DNA from: Nonomuraea turcica
Lineage (GTDB): Bacteria; Actinomycetota; Actinomycetes; Streptosporangiales; Streptosporangiaceae
Direction: 5' to 3'
Length of the DNA stretch: 64,000 bases
Assembly (NCBI RefSeq): GCF_030718205.1
Contig: NZ_JAUZQF010000003.1
Coordinates: 310,001-374,000 of the forward strand
Position numbers and translations under genes: made by a program
Notes under the pieces: model-generated
What the model saw: only the letters and a program-made list of their open reading frames with translations
Told to the model about the DNA's origin: nothing
Databases searched by the model: none
Shown here: piece by piece, positions 61,618 through 64,000 of the stretch
How the letters are laid out: each line of letters opens with the position of its first letter
Position numbering within the stretch: the stretch's first letter is position 1

Positions 61618-62355
61618 TCAGCGCTGGTCGACCAGGACCTCGATGCTGTAGTCCTGGGCGCGATAGCAGTGGTCCCCGTGCTCGACTGCTTTGCCCCCGG
61701 AGTCGAAGGCGGTGCGTGTCATCGTCAGGACGGGCTCGGCGGGCTCGAGCCGGAGGTGGTGCCGCTCCGACGAGGTCGGAGGGCGGGCTCCGATCGACTG
61801 AGCGGCGACGACGGGGCGCACCCCGCGTTCGCGCAACAGCGCGTACAGGCCTGATTCCTGCAGATCCTCCCGGCTGATGTCGTAGTGCGCGGGAGGCAGC
61901 CAGTTGCGCATGATGGCCAGCGGCCGGTTGCCGGAGAACCGCAGCCGGACGAGAGAGAGCAGCTCGGTATCGGCCGGCAGGTCGAGCGCGGTGGCCACGC
62001 GTTCGTCACGCACGAGCTCGTGCCGCAGGACGCTCGTCGAGGGCTGCCCGCCGGCGCGGGTGAGGTCGTCGAAAAGGCTGGTGAGGTCGGCACGCCGGTG
62101 CACCTTGGGGTTGGCCACCGTGGTGCCGATCCCGCGCCGGCGCAGCACGAGCCCGCGGTCGACGAGCTCTTGGATGGCCTGGCGCACCGTCGGGCGCGCC
62201 AGGCTGAGCCGCTCGGCCAGGGCGAGCTCGTTCTCCAGCTGGTCGCCGGGCTGGAGCCGGCCGCTGGCGATCGCCGTGCGGAGCTGCTCGGCGAGCTGGT
62301 GGTAGAGGGGCACGGGGGAAGAGCGATCGAGCGTCACACCCACTTGAACTGCCAC
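61618..62355 (-). CDS. GntR-family regulator with UTRA domain
   Basis: A 245-residue regulator. The N-terminal winged helix has PLYHQLAEQLRTAIASGRLQ, LAERLSLARPTVRQAIQELV and RRRGIGTTVANP; the C-terminal effector-binding UTRA domain includes LVRLRFSGNRPLAIMRNWLP and VLTMTRTAFDSGGKAVEHGD. It is divergent from the inositol dehydrogenase gene and the only regulator at that locus. A near-perfect palindrome between them (62401-62419) is its likely operator. The ligand is probably inositol-derived or a related sugar. Confidence 0.88.
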   Translation of the reverse strand: MAVQVGVTLDRSSPVPLYHQLAEQLRTAIASGRLQPGDQLENELALAERLSLARPTVRQAIQELVDRGLVLRRRGIGTTVANPKVHRRADLTSLFDDLTRAGGQPSTSVLRHELVRDERVATALDLPADTELLSLVRLRFSGNRPLAIMRNWLPPAHYDISREDLQESGLYALLRERGVRPVVAAQSIGARPPTSSERHHLRLEPAEPVLTMTRTAFDSGGKAVEHGDHCYRAQDYSIEVLVDQR

Positions 62356-62400
62356 GAGGCGAGTGTACCTCTGTTCATGTATATGACGTTACGCAATGAT

Positions 62401-62419
62401 GTCAGGACAAAGTCTTGAC
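62401..62419. promoter_or_regulatory. Candidate GntR operator GTCAGGAC-AAA-GTCTTGAC
   Basis: The two eight-base halves match in seven positions when one is reverse-complemented. The right half overlaps a -35-like TTGACT (62415-62420) for the plus-strand inositol genes. It sits between the divergent regulator and iolG genes, as expected for repression by the GntR protein. Confidence 0.6.
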
Positions 62420-62523
62420 TCGATCCATGTGAACAAGGCAGGCTTCAACCACATCGCCCATGGCCTGACCAGGCCTGGGGTAGGGCGAGTGACGACCCAA
62501 CGACGTGAATGGACAGGACGCGC

Positions 62524-63552
62524 ATGCGCATCGGGCTCGCGGGCGTCGGAAGGATAGGCGCCTTCCACGCCAAGACTCTGGCCGCTCTCGACTACGTCGA
62601 CGAGCTGGTCGTGACGGACGCCGACACCGGGGCCGCCGAGCGCGTCGCAGCCGAGCTCGGCCTCGACGTGGCCCCGGACGCCGACGCGCTGCTGGCTTCG
62701 GGCATCGACGGATTCGTGATCGCCACCGCCACGCCGGGGCACGCGCCGCTGCTGCGCCAGGCCATCGCCGCCGGGGTGCCGGCCTTCTGCGAGAAGCCCG
62801 TGGCCGCCACCTTGAAGGAGACCATCGAGCTGGCCGAGCTCGTCGCCGCGACCGGCGTGCCGGTGCACGTCGGCTTCCAGCGCCGCTTCGACGCCGGATA
62901 CCGGCGGGCGCAGGCCGCGGTGGCCTCCGGCGAGCTCGGATTCATCCACACCATCCGGGCCGGCACCCATGACCAGGCTCCGCCGCACGCGTCCTACATC
63001 CCGACCTCCGGCGGCATCTTCCGCGACTGCAACGTGCACGACTTCGACATCCTGCGGTTCGTCAGCGGCCGCGAGGTGGCCACGGTCTACGCCACCGGCG
63101 GCAACAAGGGCGCGGACTTCTTCGCCGAGGCCGGCGACGTCGACACCGGAGGCGCGCTGCTGACCCTGGACGACGGCACGATCGTGCTGATCTCCTCGAC
63201 CCGCTACAACGGCGGCGGCCACGACGTGCGCATGGAGGTCCACGGCGAGAAAGGCACGATCGCCGTCGGCCTGGACCACTCGCTGGCGATGCGCTCGGCG
63301 GAGGAGGGCGTCGACTTCCCGCGCGGCCCGCAGAAGTGGTCGTTCATGGAACGTTTCCTGCCCGCCTACCAGGCCGAGCTCACCGCCTTCGCCGACGTCG
63401 CCCGCGGCGAGCGGCCCTCACCCTGCACCGTGCGCGACGCGCTCGAGGCCTTCCGCATCGCCGAGGCGTGCGAGCTGTCCAGGGCCGAGCGCAGACCCGT
63501 CGCCCTGTCCGAAATCGAGGGGTCCGAGATCGAGGGTATTGACACGCCATGA
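62524..63552 (+). CDS. iolG: Inositol 2-dehydrogenase-like Gfo/Idh/MocA oxidoreductase
   Basis: A 342-residue NAD-dependent dehydrogenase. The Rossmann motif is IGLAGVGRIGAFHAKTL, the family signature FCEKPVAATLKETIELAE holds the catalytic Lys (EKP), and HVGFQRRFDAGYRRA and GGIFRDCNVHDFDILRFV hold the Asp and His of the active site. This resembles IolG, which oxidises myo-inositol to 2-keto-myo-inositol. The ATG at 62524 follows AGGA; ATG 62509 is possible. It overlaps the next gene by four bases, which encodes an IolE-like dehydratase. Confidence 0.86.
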   Translation: MRIGLAGVGRIGAFHAKTLAALDYVDELVVTDADTGAAERVAAELGLDVAPDADALLASGIDGFVIATATPGHAPLLRQAIAAGVPAFCEKPVAATLKETIELAELVAATGVPVHVGFQRRFDAGYRRAQAAVASGELGFIHTIRAGTHDQAPPHASYIPTSGGIFRDCNVHDFDILRFVSGREVATVYATGGNKGADFFAEAGDVDTGGALLTLDDGTIVLISSTRYNGGGHDVRMEVHGEKGTIAVGLDHSLAMRSAEEGVDFPRGPQKWSFMERFLPAYQAELTAFADVARGERPSPCTVRDALEAFRIAEACELSRAERRPVALSEIEGSEIEGIDTP

Positions 63553-64000
63553 CGACCACACCCGTAGCCGGCCGCGTGGCCGGCGCACCGATCTCCTGGG
63601 GAGTCTGCGAGGTTCCTGGCTGGGGCCACCAGCTGGAACCTGAGACCGTGCTGAGCCAGATGCGCGCGCTCGGCCTGGCCGCCACCGAGTTCGGCCCCGA
63701 CGGCTTCCTGCCCGACGACCCGCAGGCCAAGGCCGCGACCCTGGCCGGGTACGGCCTGAAGGCGGTCGGGCAGTTCGTCCCGGTCGTCCTGCACGATCCG
63801 GAGCACGATCCCCTCCCCGAGGTCGAGCGCGCGATGGAGGGCCTGGTCGCCGCCGGGGCGTCGACCGTCGTCCTGGCCGCCGCCACCGGGCAGGACGGCT
63901 ACGACGACCGGCCGGTCCTCGACGAGCCCGGCTGGGCGACCTTGCTGGGTAACCTCGACCGCATCACCGAGGCCGCCGCCGCCCGCGGCCTGGTGGCCAC
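63549..64000 (+). CDS. iolE: Inosose dehydratase-like TIM-barrel protein (N-terminal part)
   Basis: The first 150 residues of a xylose-isomerase-like TIM-barrel protein that continues beyond the window. The opening VAGAPISWGVCEVPGWGHQL, then LGLAATEFGPDGFLP and VVLAAATGQDGYDD, match IolE-type 2-keto-myo-inositol dehydratases. It would act on the product of the preceding dehydrogenase. The start overlaps the iolG stop by four bases. The metal-binding residues lie mostly in the missing C-terminal half. Confidence 0.82.
   Translation, partial: MTTTPVAGRVAGAPISWGVCEVPGWGHQLEPETVLSQMRALGLAATEFGPDGFLPDDPQAKAATLAGYGLKAVGQFVPVVLHDPEHDPLPEVERAMEGLVAAGASTVVLAAATGQDGYDDRPVLDEPGWATLLGNLDRITEAAAARGLVA

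Overview
The window is 64 kb of very GC-rich DNA with the marks of a filamentous actinomycete chromosome. Many genes start with GTG, ATGA/GTGA stop-start overlaps are common, and there are twin-arginine signals, a large SARP/NB-ARC/TPR regulator, a DivIVA-like protein, many secreted enzymes and a c-di-AMP riboswitch. A Streptosporangiaceae (Nonomuraea-like) or related host is plausible, but this is inference; there is no rRNA or tRNA in the window to test it.

Layout. 0-8.3 kb: the end of a kduD-type sugar dehydrogenase, an NmrA-like reductase facing a broken AraC regulator, a ferritin-like protein, a LysE exporter, a methyltransferase, a PhoX-like Tat-exported phosphatase, and a flavohemoglobin-like gene coupled to a DivIVA-domain gene. 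8.3-14.9 kb (minus strand): a tightly overlapping seven-gene operon with a MinD/ParA-like ATPase, an ABC-2 exporter, a repeat lipoprotein, and a MacB-like exporter with its adaptor.

15.4-32.1 kb: a ribosomal-peptide (RiPP) gene cluster and the main item of interest. It holds an ABC exporter, an azole-forming YcaO protein, two E1-like partner proteins, two SagB-type flavin dehydrogenase domains, four tandem small precursor genes with Ser/Thr/Ala-rich cores that all carry S-C-P, a membrane metalloprotease with an N-terminal recognition domain, a split LanB dehydratase (glutamylation and elimination proteins), a second ABC exporter with its own small regulator, and a SARP-family regulator. The enzyme set predicts linear azole/dehydroamino-acid peptides of the goadsporin type. 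No pyridine-forming enzyme or LanC cyclase was found.

33-47.4 kb: two divergent operons that together encode a complete phenylpropionate/cinnamate-type meta-cleavage route. The plus strand has dioxygenase alpha, ferredoxin, reductase, beta, hydrolase, dihydrodiol dehydrogenase, an acyl-CoA ligase and an MFS transporter. The minus strand has the extradiol dioxygenase, hydratase, acetaldehyde dehydrogenase and aldolase. 47.4-54.1 kb: a pectin island with a CBM13-pectate lyase, a CBM13-pectin methylesterase, a pectate lyase fused to a degenerate esterase domain, and a Tat-exported beta-helix protein. The kduD fragment at the left end would act on the products of such lyases.

54.3-64 kb: small secreted proteins (including a paralogous pair, one with heptapeptide repeats), a response regulator whose kinase partner is reduced to a C-terminal fragment abutting another gene remnant, an HxlR regulator facing an NDH-2-like oxidoreductase, a riboswitch-controlled CHAP protein, a TlpA/CcdA pair, and the start of an inositol locus (GntR regulator, iolG, iolE) that runs off the right end.
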